64,000 nucleotides of DNA from JANLTX01 sp049840835 (GTDB lineage Bacteria; Armatimonadota; Armatimonadia; Armatimonadales; Armatimonadaceae): positions 1-64,000 of the forward strand of contig JASGJG010000024.1 in assembly GCA_049840835.1 (NCBI GenBank), written 5' to 3'. The translations under genes were made by a program, and so were the position numbers. Below the pieces are notes generated by a model. It made no database searches, was not told the origin of the DNA, and saw only the letters and a program-made list of their open reading frames with translations. The first letter of the stretch is position 1, and the number at the start of each line of letters is the position of its first letter. Positions 43,626-52,099 of the stretch are shown here, piece by piece.

Positions 43626-43814
43626 ATGAGAAAGCTTCTTCTAGGAGTCTGCGCTCTGTTCTGTTTGAGCCTGGTAGCCGGTTGCACTCCGAAGGCGGAT
43701 ACTCCGCCTCTGGAGGCAGAGACCACTCAGGCTAAGAAGATGCCTGGGGCAGACACGCCTCCGGCAGCAGCCACAGATCCAAACACAGCCAAAAAAGCAA
43801 AAACGGGAGACTAG
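43626..43814 (+). CDS. small lipoprotein
   Basis: 62 residues. MRKLLLGVCALFCLSLVAGC is a lipoprotein signal with lipobox LVAGC; the mature part (TPKADTPPLEAETTQAKKMP...KKAKTGD) is short, Pro/Ala/Lys-rich and probably unstructured. An AGAGAACAC stretch precedes the ATG. It lies 17 bases after the second prepilin, so the two are probably co-transcribed from the promoter at 42578; it may assist the pseudopilin at the membrane. The function is unknown. Confidence 0.75.
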   Translation: MRKLLLGVCALFCLSLVAGCTPKADTPPLEAETTQAKKMPGADTPPAAATDPNTAKKAKTGD

Positions 43815-43821
43815 TCTCCCT

Positions 43822-43857
43822 AAAGGCGGGCCTTGCTGTACAGCAAGGCCCGCCTTT
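43822..43857 (+). terminator. perfect-palindrome terminator
   Basis: AAAGGCGGGCCTTGCTG is followed by its exact inverse, an 18 bp arm palindrome with no loop sequence of its own, just after the lipoprotein stop. A loose T-rich tail (TGCTATTTCTTTCC) follows. Confidence 0.8.
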
Positions 43858-43904
43858 GCTATTTCTTTCCCACTCAACTTCAAGAGGAGTCCTCTTTTAC
43901 GCTA

Positions 43905-45173
43905 ATGACCACATGGCGGCACTGGCGGATACGTATCTTCACGATTACCTGGCTGGCTTACGCTGGCTTCTATCTCACTCGCAAAAGTTTCTCAGTGGTC
44001 AAGTCTGTTCTGAAAGAGCAGCTTGGCATCTCCAAACCTCAACTCGCTTTCATAGACACGGCCTATAACATTGCCTACGCCTTCGGCATGATGGGCTTCG
44101 GCGTTCTGGGGGACAGACTTGGCACCCGGCGCGTCATTCTGGCGGGCATGTTCGTCTCCATTCTGGCGGGTCTGGCGATGGGCTTTTCGCACACCGTGCT
44201 GATTTTCGGTGTGCTCATGACCATTCAAGGACTGGTGCAGTCCACGGGCTGGGGTCCGCTGGCTCGAAACCTGAGTCAGTTCTTTGGTACAAAAGAGCGC
44301 GGGCTGATTATGGGTCTGTGGTGTACCAACTACTCCCTGGGCGGAGTAATAGCCACAGCACTGGCCGGTAAAGCCGCCGAGAAATTCGGCTGGCCCGCTG
44401 CCTTCTGGGTCCCTGCCCTGACCCTATTCGGTATCTGGGTGCTATTCATCGTCCTCCAGCGCGACCGCCCGGAGGATGTGGGATTACCCCCGATAGACAG
44501 TGTGGGCGAAGAAGGAGCGGCAGCTGTTGACACTGCTAAAGACGCTCCCCCTACCCCACCGGAGCAGTCGTCCTGGGCCGATGTCCAGGCGGTGCTCAAG
44601 AACCCGATGGTGCAGCTTCTCAGTGGAGTCTACTTCGCGGTAAAGCCGATTCGGTATCTCTTTCTTCTCTGGGGCCCGCTCTATATCCATGAGCGTCTGG
44701 GAACAGGCGTGGCCGAGTCCGCCCTGTTGAGTACGACGTTCGAGGTGGGCGGCCCTATCGGAGCGCTGCGCCGGGGGTGGATCTCCGATAAGTTTCTTGG
44801 GGCGCGACGCGTGCCGGTCTGCGTGGTGAGCCTGGCCGTGGTCGCCATCTGCGTGGGTGGGTTCGGCTCGCTCCCGGCTAGCAAAGTTACCATTGGCTGC
44901 GTTCTAGCCGTCCTGGGTGCATTTCTGTATGCTGCTGACTCCCTGGTAACAGGCACCGCTGCCGTGGATTTTGGCACCCGAAAGGGAGCTGCTACTGCTG
45001 CGGGCGTTATCAATGGCTTCGGCTCCTTCGGGCAGATTCTTGGGGGGTTGCTTCCCGGTCTGGTGGGTGATACACCTGCGGACTGGAACCCACTGTTCTG
45101 GGCGCTGGCTATAGGGGTCGCGATAGCGGCTCTGGCTATGATCCCGAAGTGGAACGCAGTACCCTCAAAATGA
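43905..45173 (+). CDS. MFS transporter, organophosphate:phosphate antiporter (GlpT/UhpT) type
   Basis: 422 residues from the ATG at 43905 (MTTWRHWRIRIFTITWLAYA), an AGAGGAG site lying upstream. It has twelve likely membrane helices. YAGFYLTRKSFSVVKSVLKE in the first helix and GLWCTNYSLGGVIATALAG are typical of the OPA subfamily, which exchanges sugar- or glycerol-phosphates for phosphate; FGVLGDRLGTRR is the MFS loop motif. A cytoplasmic linker (about 205-235) is acidic and Pro-rich. It overlaps the ALDH gene by 4 bases and probably imports the substrate of the catabolic genes that follow. Confidence 0.88.
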   Translation: MTTWRHWRIRIFTITWLAYAGFYLTRKSFSVVKSVLKEQLGISKPQLAFIDTAYNIAYAFGMMGFGVLGDRLGTRRVILAGMFVSILAGLAMGFSHTVLIFGVLMTIQGLVQSTGWGPLARNLSQFFGTKERGLIMGLWCTNYSLGGVIATALAGKAAEKFGWPAAFWVPALTLFGIWVLFIVLQRDRPEDVGLPPIDSVGEEGAAAVDTAKDAPPTPPEQSSWADVQAVLKNPMVQLLSGVYFAVKPIRYLFLLWGPLYIHERLGTGVAESALLSTTFEVGGPIGALRRGWISDKFLGARRVPVCVVSLAVVAICVGGFGSLPASKVTIGCVLAVLGAFLYAADSLVTGTAAVDFGTRKGAATAAGVINGFGSFGQILGGLLPGLVGDTPADWNPLFWALAIGVAIAALAMIPKWNAVPSK

Positions 45174-46531
45174 GCGAACATCTTCAAATTATCAACCCGG
45201 CCACGGGTGCACGCCTCACTGACGTCCCAGCGAGCGATGCCCCTACTGTCGATGCTGCTGTGCAGAAAGCACATCGCGCCTTTACGGGCGAGTGGGGCAG
45301 TCTGGCTCCACGTGACCGCACCGCCCTCTTACAAAAGCTGGCCGCCGCCATGCGTGAGCATTCCGAAGAGCTGGCTCAGTTGGAGTGCACGAATACGGGT
45401 AAGCCGATTGGCTCCGCTCGTGGCGAGGTTGGCTATGCAGCTCGGGTCCTGGACTACTACGCCGGATTGACATCAACAGCCCGAGGCGAGACCGTGGGCC
45501 TCTCAGAGGGCCTTGGATTGACCCTGCGCGAGCCGCTGGGTGTGTGCGGACTGATCGTGCCGTGGAACTTTCCGCTGGTCATCACCCTCTGGAAGCTCGC
45601 CCCAGCATTGGCCATGGGTAACACAGCGGTTATCAAGCCCGCCGAGTGGACCCCGCTCACGGCGCTTCGCTTAGCGGAACTGGCGAAAGACATTCTGCCC
45701 GAAGGAGTCATAAACGTAGTCACCGGCACAGGTGCAGAAGCAGGCGCGGCGCTGGTAGCACATCCCTTGGTGCGAAAGATTTCGTTCACCGGCTCCACCA
45801 CTACGGGCAAAGCGATTATGGCCTCTGCGGCACAGACCATAAAGCGCATCTCTCTGGAGCTGGGCGGTAAGTCCGCCAGCGTGGTGTTCGCGGATGCGGA
45901 CTTAGAGAAAGCTGCCGGTTCGGTGATGAGCGTGTTCGATAACACCGGGCAGGACTGCTGCGCCCGCAGCCGCTACTTAGTCGAAAAATCTATCTACGCT
46001 GAGTTCGTGGAGCGATTTGTAGAAAACTCCAAAAAGCTGGTCGTCGGCGATCCCTTCGATGCATCTACCGAGCTGGGGCCGTTAGTCGCCGAAGCGCATC
46101 GAGAGCGGGTTCATGGCTTCGTCTCGCGGGCCGGAGTCGCTCCTCTCATCGGCGGCGAGAAGCTAAATGGACCGGGATACTTCTATCCCCCCACGGTATT
46201 CGCGGGTATCTCGGCGGATTCGGAGCTGGCCCAGCAGGAAGTCTTCGGGCCAGTAGTTGCCATTCTGCCCTTTGAAACAGAAGCAGAAGCCATTGCACTG
46301 GCAAACGGCACCGCCTATGGCCTTTCCGGCTCACTCTGGACCGGAGATGCCGCCCGTGCCATGCGCGTGGCCCGCCAGATTCGCACAGGAGCACTCTCCG
46401 TAAACGCCTCCAGTAGCGTACACTTAGAGCTACCCTTCGGTGGCTTCGGGCAGAGCGGTATTGGTCGCGAGCTTGGCCCACAGGCCTTGGATGCCTATAG
46501 CGAAGTAAAAAGCGTCTACTGGGCGGAATAG
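45170..46531 (+). CDS. aldehyde dehydrogenase (ALDH superfamily)
   Basis: 453 residues from the ATG at 45170, overlapping the transporter stop (ATGA). NAD(P)-dependent oxidation of an aldehyde to an acid. GLIVPWNFPLVITLWKLAPAL and KPAEWTPLTALRLAELA shape the cofactor site; FTGSTTTGKAIM follows; the general base Glu is in LELGGKSASVVFADADL; the catalytic Cys is in NTGQDCCARSRYLVEKS. PFGGFGQSGIGRELG is the C-terminal motif. It resembles betaine-aldehyde and gamma-glutamyl-aminobutyraldehyde dehydrogenases. With the glutamine-synthetase-like gene downstream this suggests a gamma-glutamylation route. Confidence 0.92.
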   Translation: MSEHLQIINPATGARLTDVPASDAPTVDAAVQKAHRAFTGEWGSLAPRDRTALLQKLAAAMREHSEELAQLECTNTGKPIGSARGEVGYAARVLDYYAGLTSTARGETVGLSEGLGLTLREPLGVCGLIVPWNFPLVITLWKLAPALAMGNTAVIKPAEWTPLTALRLAELAKDILPEGVINVVTGTGAEAGAALVAHPLVRKISFTGSTTTGKAIMASAAQTIKRISLELGGKSASVVFADADLEKAAGSVMSVFDNTGQDCCARSRYLVEKSIYAEFVERFVENSKKLVVGDPFDASTELGPLVAEAHRERVHGFVSRAGVAPLIGGEKLNGPGYFYPPTVFAGISADSELAQQEVFGPVVAILPFETEAEAIALANGTAYGLSGSLWTGDAARAMRVARQIRTGALSVNASSSVHLELPFGGFGQSGIGRELGPQALDAYSEVKSVYWAE

Positions 46532-46543
46532 TGCAAATTGAAT

Positions 46544-46687
46544 CCGCGGGTTGAAAACCCACGTCTAGATAGCCTTCGGCTGGCCGTCCTCCGGACGGGA
46601 CAATGGAGAAGCGCTTTCCGGTTCTTTGCGTCCAGAGGACGCCCGGCGAGCTTGCTCGTCATCTAGACGTGGGTTTTCAACCCGCGG
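46544..46687. repeat. REPIN-like element, family C (same arms as the transposase element)
   Basis: 144 bp. Left arm: CCGCGGGTTGAAAACCC, ACGTCTAGAT, AGCCTTCGGCT, GTCCTCCGGAC. Right arm, inverted: GCGTCCAGAGGACGC, CGGCGAGCTTGCTCGTC, ATCTAGACGT, GGGTTTTCAACCCGCGG. About 28 bases separate the arms. The arms match the 57-bp ends at 38254 and 38785, so this is a non-autonomous relative of that transposase element. It lies inside the putative operon between ALDH and the glutamine-synthetase-like gene. Confidence 0.85.
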
Positions 46688-46719
46688 ACAAATGGGTGGA
46701 AAAACGCGGAGGCATTAAA

Positions 46720-48063
46720 ATGCCTCAAAAATCAAAGTTTGAGGAACTCATGACACGCGCGGAACTGAAACAAGCGATTGCGGGCGGCGAGATAGACACC
46801 GTGCTCGCCGTAATACCCGACCTTTATGGCCGCCTGCTGGGCAAGCGCCTCACCGGGCACTACTTCTTAGAGCATGTCATCGACGATGGGATGCATGTCT
46901 GTGACTACCTCCTCGCCTGTGACATGGAGATGGACCCCGTGCCGGGCTACTCGTTCACCAACTGGGAGCGTGGCTATGGCGACCTGCATGTGGTTCCCGA
47001 CCTCAAGACTCTGCGTAGAGCGGCATGGCTGGAGAAGACCGCAATAGTTATCTGCGACGCTCACGCGCATATTGCGCCGCGCACAATGCTGCAAGACCAG
47101 CTTGCCAAACTGGCGGAGCGTGGATTCACAGCTAAGGGTGGCTCAGAGATAGAGCTCTATGTGTTCGATGAGAGCTACGAATCTCTGCGCCAGAAGCACT
47201 ATGCTGCCCCGAAAACTGCAGGCAACTATATCGAGGACTACCATGTGTTTCAAGGCACCAAAGAAGAAGCTCTAGTAGGCGCCATTCGGCGTGCCCTGGA
47301 TGCCAGCGAGATATCGGTAGAGTCCAGCAAAGGCGAGTGGGGTCCGGGGCAACAAGAGATCAACCTGCTCTTTTGCGAGGCGTTGGAGCAGGCAGATCGG
47401 AATGCCCTCTATAAGCATGCGGCCAAGGAAATCGCCTGGCAGCAGGGTAAGGCCGTGACGTTCATGGCCAAGTGGGACGAAACCCTGGCGGGCTCCAGCA
47501 TGCATGTGCATCTCTCGCTGTGGAAAGCGGATGGCACCAGCGCCTTCGCAGATGAGGACCTTTTCAATCATTTCCTGGGCGGCATGATGCATCATGCCCG
47601 TGCGATTACAGCGTTTCTGGCCCCGAATGTCGCCAGCTACAAGCGCTATCAGGCAGGGTCGTTCGCGCCGACCAGTATCGCCTGGTGTAAGGACAACCGC
47701 ACGGCGGGCTTCCGTGTCGTCGGCGAAGGTAAGTCCAAGCGAATTGAGTGCAGGATTCCGGGCGCGGATGCGAACCCCTACCTGGTCTATGCCTCCCTTC
47801 TTGCTGCTGGCCTAGATGGTGTGGAGCAGAAGATTGCTCCGCCCCCTATTTTTGAAGGCGATGTCTACGAGGCGCAGGAGCTTCCCCGTGTACCGGCGTA
47901 CCTGCGCGAGGCGATTGCGGCATTTGAAGAAAGCGACTTCCCGGCGCGCGCTTTCGGCCAGGAAATAGTGGAGCACTACAGTCACTTCTGGCGCACCGAG
48001 CAGCGCAAGTTCGATGAAGTGATTACCGACTGGGAAAAGAAGCGCTTCTTCGAGAGGATCTAG
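46720..48063 (+). CDS. glutamine synthetase family ligase (gamma-glutamylpolyamine synthetase-like)
   Basis: 447 residues from the ATG at 46720, preceded by GGAGG 7 bases away; the in-frame sequence further upstream is the repeat. The N-terminal beta-grasp (TVLAVIPDLYGRLLGKRLTGHYF) leads to the catalytic fold: KGGSEIELYVFDES, GEWGPGQQEINLLFCEAL, FMAKWDETLAGSSMHVHLSL, RYQAGSFAPTSIAWCKDNRTAGFRV and RIECRIPGADANPYLVYASL. These are the features of type I-like PuuA relatives, which join glutamate to an amine such as putrescine or ethanolamine. It probably prepares an amine for oxidation by the neighbouring dehydrogenases. Confidence 0.9.
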   Translation: MPQKSKFEELMTRAELKQAIAGGEIDTVLAVIPDLYGRLLGKRLTGHYFLEHVIDDGMHVCDYLLACDMEMDPVPGYSFTNWERGYGDLHVVPDLKTLRRAAWLEKTAIVICDAHAHIAPRTMLQDQLAKLAERGFTAKGGSEIELYVFDESYESLRQKHYAAPKTAGNYIEDYHVFQGTKEEALVGAIRRALDASEISVESSKGEWGPGQQEINLLFCEALEQADRNALYKHAAKEIAWQQGKAVTFMAKWDETLAGSSMHVHLSLWKADGTSAFADEDLFNHFLGGMMHHARAITAFLAPNVASYKRYQAGSFAPTSIAWCKDNRTAGFRVVGEGKSKRIECRIPGADANPYLVYASLLAAGLDGVEQKIAPPPIFEGDVYEAQELPRVPAYLREAIAAFEESDFPARAFGQEIVEHYSHFWRTEQRKFDEVITDWEKKRFFERI

Positions 48064-48071
48064 CTCCTACC

Positions 48072-49068
48072 ATGGTTCCGGTACTGTCTTCTCTGATAGA
48101 TCCAGAAGGACTTTGTCCTCTGGTAGATGCGAGCTACTCTCTGGGTGGCGCCGCCAGCTGCCGCATTATCAGCCTGAACGACAACGATAACTACTTGATT
48201 ACCGTTGCTGGGGCGACTCCAGAGAAATACGTGCTGCGGGTATGGCCACGCGGCAAGCACTGGCTGGAGCAGGAATCAGACTATCAGTTCGAGCTGGAGT
48301 GGCTGGACTTTCTGTTTCAGAAGGGCATGCCCGTAGCGCCTCCCGTGCGCCGCACGGATAGCGGTTTCCTGGGGACTATGAATGCCCCCGAAGGCCTGCG
48401 CCGCTGGGCGCTGTTCCAGTTCGCGCCGGGTGTCGGTGGTGTGAACGTGGAGCAGAGCAAGCCGTACGGGGAGAGCGTGGCGCGGATCCATCTGGCATCT
48501 AACGACTTCCAGCCCTCCTATGAGCGTATTCGATTCGACCTACCACGCCTGACCGAGAAGCCGCTTCAGCAAATGCGCAACTGGTACGAAAAGTACCAGA
48601 CCCCCACCCCGGAAGAGCTGGACTATGTGACCGCTCTGGCAGCGGAGCTGCGAGCTGATGTGCTCGCGCATGGCCCTGACCCCAATGATGAGTGGGGTAT
48701 TATCGGGGGAGATTTCCATGGGGGGAATCATCACTTCGCCGAAGATGGGCAGCTGACCGACTTCGATTTCGATCTGTGTGGCTATAGCTGGCGCGCTTAT
48801 GACATAGGGATTTTTCTCTGGTCGGCGGGCAGCCAGGACCCGGCCATGTGGACCGGTTTTCTAGAGGGCTATGAGTCGGTTCGCCCGCTCAGCGACCGAG
48901 AGAAGAGTCTGCTGCCTGCCATGGTGCTGGCCGCGGCATATCTGGTGGATGGGCTCACACACTATGTACCCATCGGCGCCGGGCTGGCTGGGGCGCAAGA
49001 GCTGGGACTACAAATTCAACCGGCTGAGAGAGCTGGAAACAACCTGGAGAGACAGGGACAAGGAATAG
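48072..49068 (+). pseudogene. aminoglycoside/choline-kinase-like phosphotransferase, one frameshift near its C-terminus
   Basis: The frame from ATG 48072 has the APH kinase fold: YLITVAGATPEKYVLRVWPRG (ATP-binding Lys region), Brenner-type loop IIGGDFHGGNHHFAEDGQL and metal-binding Asp in TDFDFDLCGYSWRAYDIGIF. Taken literally this frame runs into the next gene. At GGGG 48990-48993, one G fewer gives the natural end AGRKSWDYKFNRLRELETTW, RDRDKE and a TAG at 49066, 2 bases before the next ATG. The corrected protein has about 331 residues. The substrate may be an amino alcohol or homoserine-like compound. It follows the glutamine-synthetase-like gene by 8 bases. Confidence 0.8.
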
Positions 49069-49070
49069 AC

Positions 49071-49844
49071 ATGCGTTTAGCAAGTAAAGTAGCGCTGATT
49101 ACAGGCGCGGGGTCGGGTATCGGGCGACAGGCTGCCCTTCGGTTCGCACAGGAAGGCGCCAAGATTGTTGCCGTGGACCTGAACCTTGCTGCGGCTGAGG
49201 AGACCGTGAAGCTGGTCACCGAGGCTGGAGGCGAGGCAGTAGCGACGAAAGCCGATGTCTCCAAAGCCGCTGACTCTGCTGCTATGGTGGCACTGGCCGA
49301 AGAGACGTTCGGGGCACTCCATATCCTCTTCAACAACGCAGGAATCTCCCACGCCGATGACGACAACGCAGAGACCACCGAGGAGAGCGTGTGGGACCTG
49401 ACCTTCGATGTCAACGTAAAAGGCGTTTTCCTGGGCTGCAAGTACGGCATTCCCGCTATTCGCCGCGCCGGGGGTGGGAGCATTATCAACACGGCCTCCT
49501 TTGTAGCCGTATTGGGTGCGGCCACGCCGCAGCTTGCCTACACGGCCAGCAAGGGTGCAGTGCTCTCCATGACCCGTGAGCTAGCCACGATTCACGCCCG
49601 CGAGGGTATCCGGGTGAATGCGCTCTGCCCCGGCCCGCTACGCACGGAGCTTCTAATGAAGTACCTGAACACAGAAGAGAAGCGCCAGCGCCGCCTAGTT
49701 CACATCCCCATGGGTCGCTTCGGCGAGGCTATCGAGATCGCAAACGCCGCACTCTTCCTGGCCTCGGATGAAGCCTCGTTCACCACAGGCGCGACGTTCC
49801 TGGTGGACGGCGGCATTACTGCCGCCTATGTGACGCCGGAATAA
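49071..49844 (+). CDS. short-chain dehydrogenase/reductase
   Basis: 257 residues from the ATG at 49071, with an AAGGA ribosome binding site inside the end of the kinase gene. Classical SDR: NAD(P)-binding ALITGAGSGIGRQAA, LFNNAGISHADD, the catalytic Ser in INTASFVAVLG, Tyr and Lys in LAYTASKGAVLSM, then NALCPGPLRTELLM and FLVDGGITAAYV. An Asp after the second strand (VAVDLNLAAAEE) suggests NAD preference. The raw sequence fuses it in frame to the kinase, but I treat them as separate genes. It is the last gene of the transporter-ALDH-ligase-kinase-SDR cluster. Confidence 0.92.
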   Translation: MRLASKVALITGAGSGIGRQAALRFAQEGAKIVAVDLNLAAAEETVKLVTEAGGEAVATKADVSKAADSAAMVALAEETFGALHILFNNAGISHADDDNAETTEESVWDLTFDVNVKGVFLGCKYGIPAIRRAGGGSIINTASFVAVLGAATPQLAYTASKGAVLSMTRELATIHAREGIRVNALCPGPLRTELLMKYLNTEEKRQRRLVHIPMGRFGEAIEIANAALFLASDEASFTTGATFLVDGGITAAYVTPE

Positions 49845-49845
49845 A

Positions 49846-49985
49846 ACCTCTCCCCCTAACCCCCTCCCCTAAAGAGGGAGGGGGAACAAGAATCACCAAG
49901 GGGTTCTGCTGGGCCAGGGATTCTCGAAGGCGCTTGCCCTGTAAGTTCCCCCTTCCCTTCAGGGGAGGGGGTTAGGGGGAGAGGT
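49846..49985. repeat. 140-bp C/G-rich inverted-repeat element (family D)
   Basis: The arms 49846-49887 (ACCTCTCCCCCTAACCCCC ... GGGAGGGGGAAC) and 49945-49985 (GTTCCCCCTTCCC ... GGGGGTTAGGGGGAGAGGT) are nearly perfect inverted copies. The right arm overlaps the 3' end of the convergent FAD oxidoreductase and encodes its last residues. The centre (49888-49944) is unique and has no frame. Such elements are of MITE type; no transposase for it is visible here. Confidence 0.75.
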
Positions 49986-51314
49986 AGGCAAATACGCCCC
50001 TACCCCCCGCAACCTTTCTCTTAGCTCACTCGTATCAATCCCTCGCACAGCTCCCCCAGCTTCCAACACCAGCACTGCCGCCAGCCCGGCGGCTTCGCCC
50101 ATAGCGAAGCAGTAGGGCATTATGCGGGCAGCGCCCTGAACAGCGCGTTCGGCGGAGAGGGAACGCCCGGCCACCAGCAGGTTCTCTACGCCTTGGGGAA
50201 TGAGGCAGCGATACGGGATGCCGTGGCTCTGGCCTGGTGGGAGTGAGGCGGAGGTCTTTCCGCCATCGGTTACGGCTTTGGCACGGGCAGCTTCTTCGGT
50301 AGTCGCGGCGTGGAGGTCGATGAAGTAGGCGCAGCGGGCGATTTCATCGGGGAACGAGTGACAGGCCAGATAGTCGTCCAGAGTGAGAGTGTAGTCGCCG
50401 ATAATACGTCGGCTCTCACGGACTCCAATATGAGGGCCAGTGGAAACCAGAGTGATGCTTTCCTGGCCGGGAACGTAGGCGCGAAGAAAGTTCACGAGTT
50501 TGGCGGCTACCTGCCTGCCTTCGCGTTCGGCGTGGCTAACGCTGGTGGCATCTGTGGCATCGAAGCCCCACACGTGGCCCAGGTTGCACCCGGCAGTGAT
50601 TTCGTCTTTGAAGCTCATGCCGACCAGAGAGGCATCGGGCAGATCCCAGGCACCGTCGGCTTTCGCTTTCGCCACCAGGTTTTTGAGGTAGCCATCGCCC
50701 GTGGAGTACACGTAGTTCAGGTACTGGGTGCGTGAGCCGCCGGTAATAGTGAAGCAGAGAGTCATACCCTGTGTGAGACCACTCTCGTCGCCCAGTTCAA
50801 ACGGGCAGCCAGCGCGGGCAGCAAGGTCAGCGTCTCCGGTGGCATCGATAAACACGGCGCCATTCAGGGTAGTTAACCCGGATTTATTGGCCAGGGTAAT
50901 GGAGGTAACACGGTTGCCTTCTTTTTGGACCTCGGGGACGAAGGTATGGAAGAGCACGGTGACTCCGGCAGTTTCCAGAAGCTCATCGTAGAGGCGCTTG
51001 AGTAGCTCCACGTCTATCGGCACCCAGTCCATGCGCCCCTGATCCTGTGGGGTGTAGTAGCTCTCCGGGTCGGCCAGAGGACGCCCAAGCGCCTTTTGAT
51101 GGGCCATGAGCACTTCCCAGGCGATGCCCCCTACGATGGAGCGGGTGCGGTCGGAGAAGGGTCCGAAGGCAGGCACTTGCATGGCGGTAGCGGAGCCACC
51201 ACAGAATCCCAGGCGCTCGATTAGCGTGACATCACCACCTGCGCGGGCGGCACTGAGTGCGGCTGCGATGCCTGCTGGTCCGCCACCCACCACGATAATT
51301 TTTTTCAAATTCAT
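49959..51314 (-). CDS. FAD-dependent oxidoreductase (FAD_oxidored family)
   Basis: 451 residues from the ATG at 51314 (MNLKKIIVVGGGPAGIAAAL); upstream in-frame codons belong to the divergent gene. The Rossmann motif GGGPAGIAAALSAARAG with Glu at IERLGFCGGSATAMQVPAFG, then GAVFIDATGDADLAARAGCP and GVENLLVAGRSLSAERAVQG with AARIMPYCFAMGEAAGLAA, are the PF12831 pattern. The substrate is unknown. The C-terminal TSPPNPLP comes from the repeat arm 49945-49985, so the natural stop codon was probably lost when the repeat inserted. It is divergent from the DUF899 pair. Confidence 0.88.
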   Translation of the reverse strand: MNLKKIIVVGGGPAGIAAALSAARAGGDVTLIERLGFCGGSATAMQVPAFGPFSDRTRSIVGGIAWEVLMAHQKALGRPLADPESYYTPQDQGRMDWVPIDVELLKRLYDELLETAGVTVLFHTFVPEVQKEGNRVTSITLANKSGLTTLNGAVFIDATGDADLAARAGCPFELGDESGLTQGMTLCFTITGGSRTQYLNYVYSTGDGYLKNLVAKAKADGAWDLPDASLVGMSFKDEITAGCNLGHVWGFDATDATSVSHAEREGRQVAAKLVNFLRAYVPGQESITLVSTGPHIGVRESRRIIGDYTLTLDDYLACHSFPDEIARCAYFIDLHAATTEEAARAKAVTDGGKTSASLPPGQSHGIPYRCLIPQGVENLLVAGRSLSAERAVQGAARIMPYCFAMGEAAGLAAVLVLEAGGAVRGIDTSELRERLRGVGAYLPTSPPNPLP

Positions 51315-51362
51315 GTTCCTGCTGCTACCGCCCCCGCATAGTATAGGTGCAAGGTATACCCT

Positions 51363-52094
51363 ATGACAGAAAACAATATTCCCCACCCTCCGATTGCCTC
51401 CGCCGATGAGTGGCGTAGCGCCCGTGTCAAGCTTCTGGCGCGGGAAAAGGCACTCACCAAAGAGCGCGACCAAATCAACGCCCAGCGCCGCCGCCTACCC
51501 ATGGTGAAGGTAGAGAAGACGTATACATTCGATACCCCAGACGGTAAGAAGACTCTGCTGGATCTCTTCGATGGTCGCCGCCAGCTGATTGTGTATCACT
51601 TCATGTTCGGGCCGGATTGGACGAAAGGGTGTATGGGCTGCACGGGCTATATCGATGCACTGGGCGACCTTTCTACCCTGGCCGAGCGCGATACGGGTCT
51701 GGTGCTTGTCTCCCGCACCCCGCTGGAGAAGTTGGAAGCCTACAAAGCCGAGCGAGGCTGGGACTTACCCTGGATCTCTTCCTATGGCACGGACTTCAAC
51801 TACGATTTCCATGTGACCTTAGACGAAAATATTGCCCCAATTGAGTACAACTATAAAAGCAAGGAGCAGCTAATTGCGGACCGGGGCGGGGATAGCGACC
51901 TGGCAGGCGAGCTGCCCGGCACGAGTATCTTCTTCCGTATCGGCGACGATGTGTACCATACCTATTCGGTCTATGCGCGAGGTGGCGAGGGTGTTACCGA
52001 TGCCATCAGTCTCTTAGACCTCACCCCCTATGGGCGGCAGGAAGACTTTGAAGACTCTCCCGCGGGCTGGCCGCAGAAACCAACGTACGGATAA
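51363..52094 (+). CDS. DUF899 family thioredoxin-like protein, copy 1
   Basis: 243 residues. WRSARVKLLAREKALTKERD, then YTFDTPDGKKTLLDLFDGRR and LIVYHFMFGPDWTKGCMGCTGYID contain a C-x-x-C pair in the position of the thioredoxin active site; LVLVSRTPLEKLEAYKAERGW and SSYGTDFNYDFHV follow. The family is predicted to be redox-related but its reaction is unknown. Between NYDFHV and GTSIFFRIGDDVYHTYSVYA is a segment of about 25 residues that copy 2 lacks. The copies are separated by 5 bases and probably came from tandem duplication. Confidence 0.88.
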   Translation: MTENNIPHPPIASADEWRSARVKLLAREKALTKERDQINAQRRRLPMVKVEKTYTFDTPDGKKTLLDLFDGRRQLIVYHFMFGPDWTKGCMGCTGYIDALGDLSTLAERDTGLVLVSRTPLEKLEAYKAERGWDLPWISSYGTDFNYDFHVTLDENIAPIEYNYKSKEQLIADRGGDSDLAGELPGTSIFFRIGDDVYHTYSVYARGGEGVTDAISLLDLTPYGRQEDFEDSPAGWPQKPTYG

Positions 52095-52099
52095 AGAAC

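Noticed and set aside
46603..46719. N-terminal extension of the glutamine-synthetase-like protein
   Set aside because: The extension is encoded by the repeat element; the GGAGG site and family N-terminus place the start at 46720.
48072..49844. Bifunctional 590-residue kinase-SDR enzyme
   Set aside because: One fewer G at 48990 gives a natural kinase end and a separately initiated SDR.
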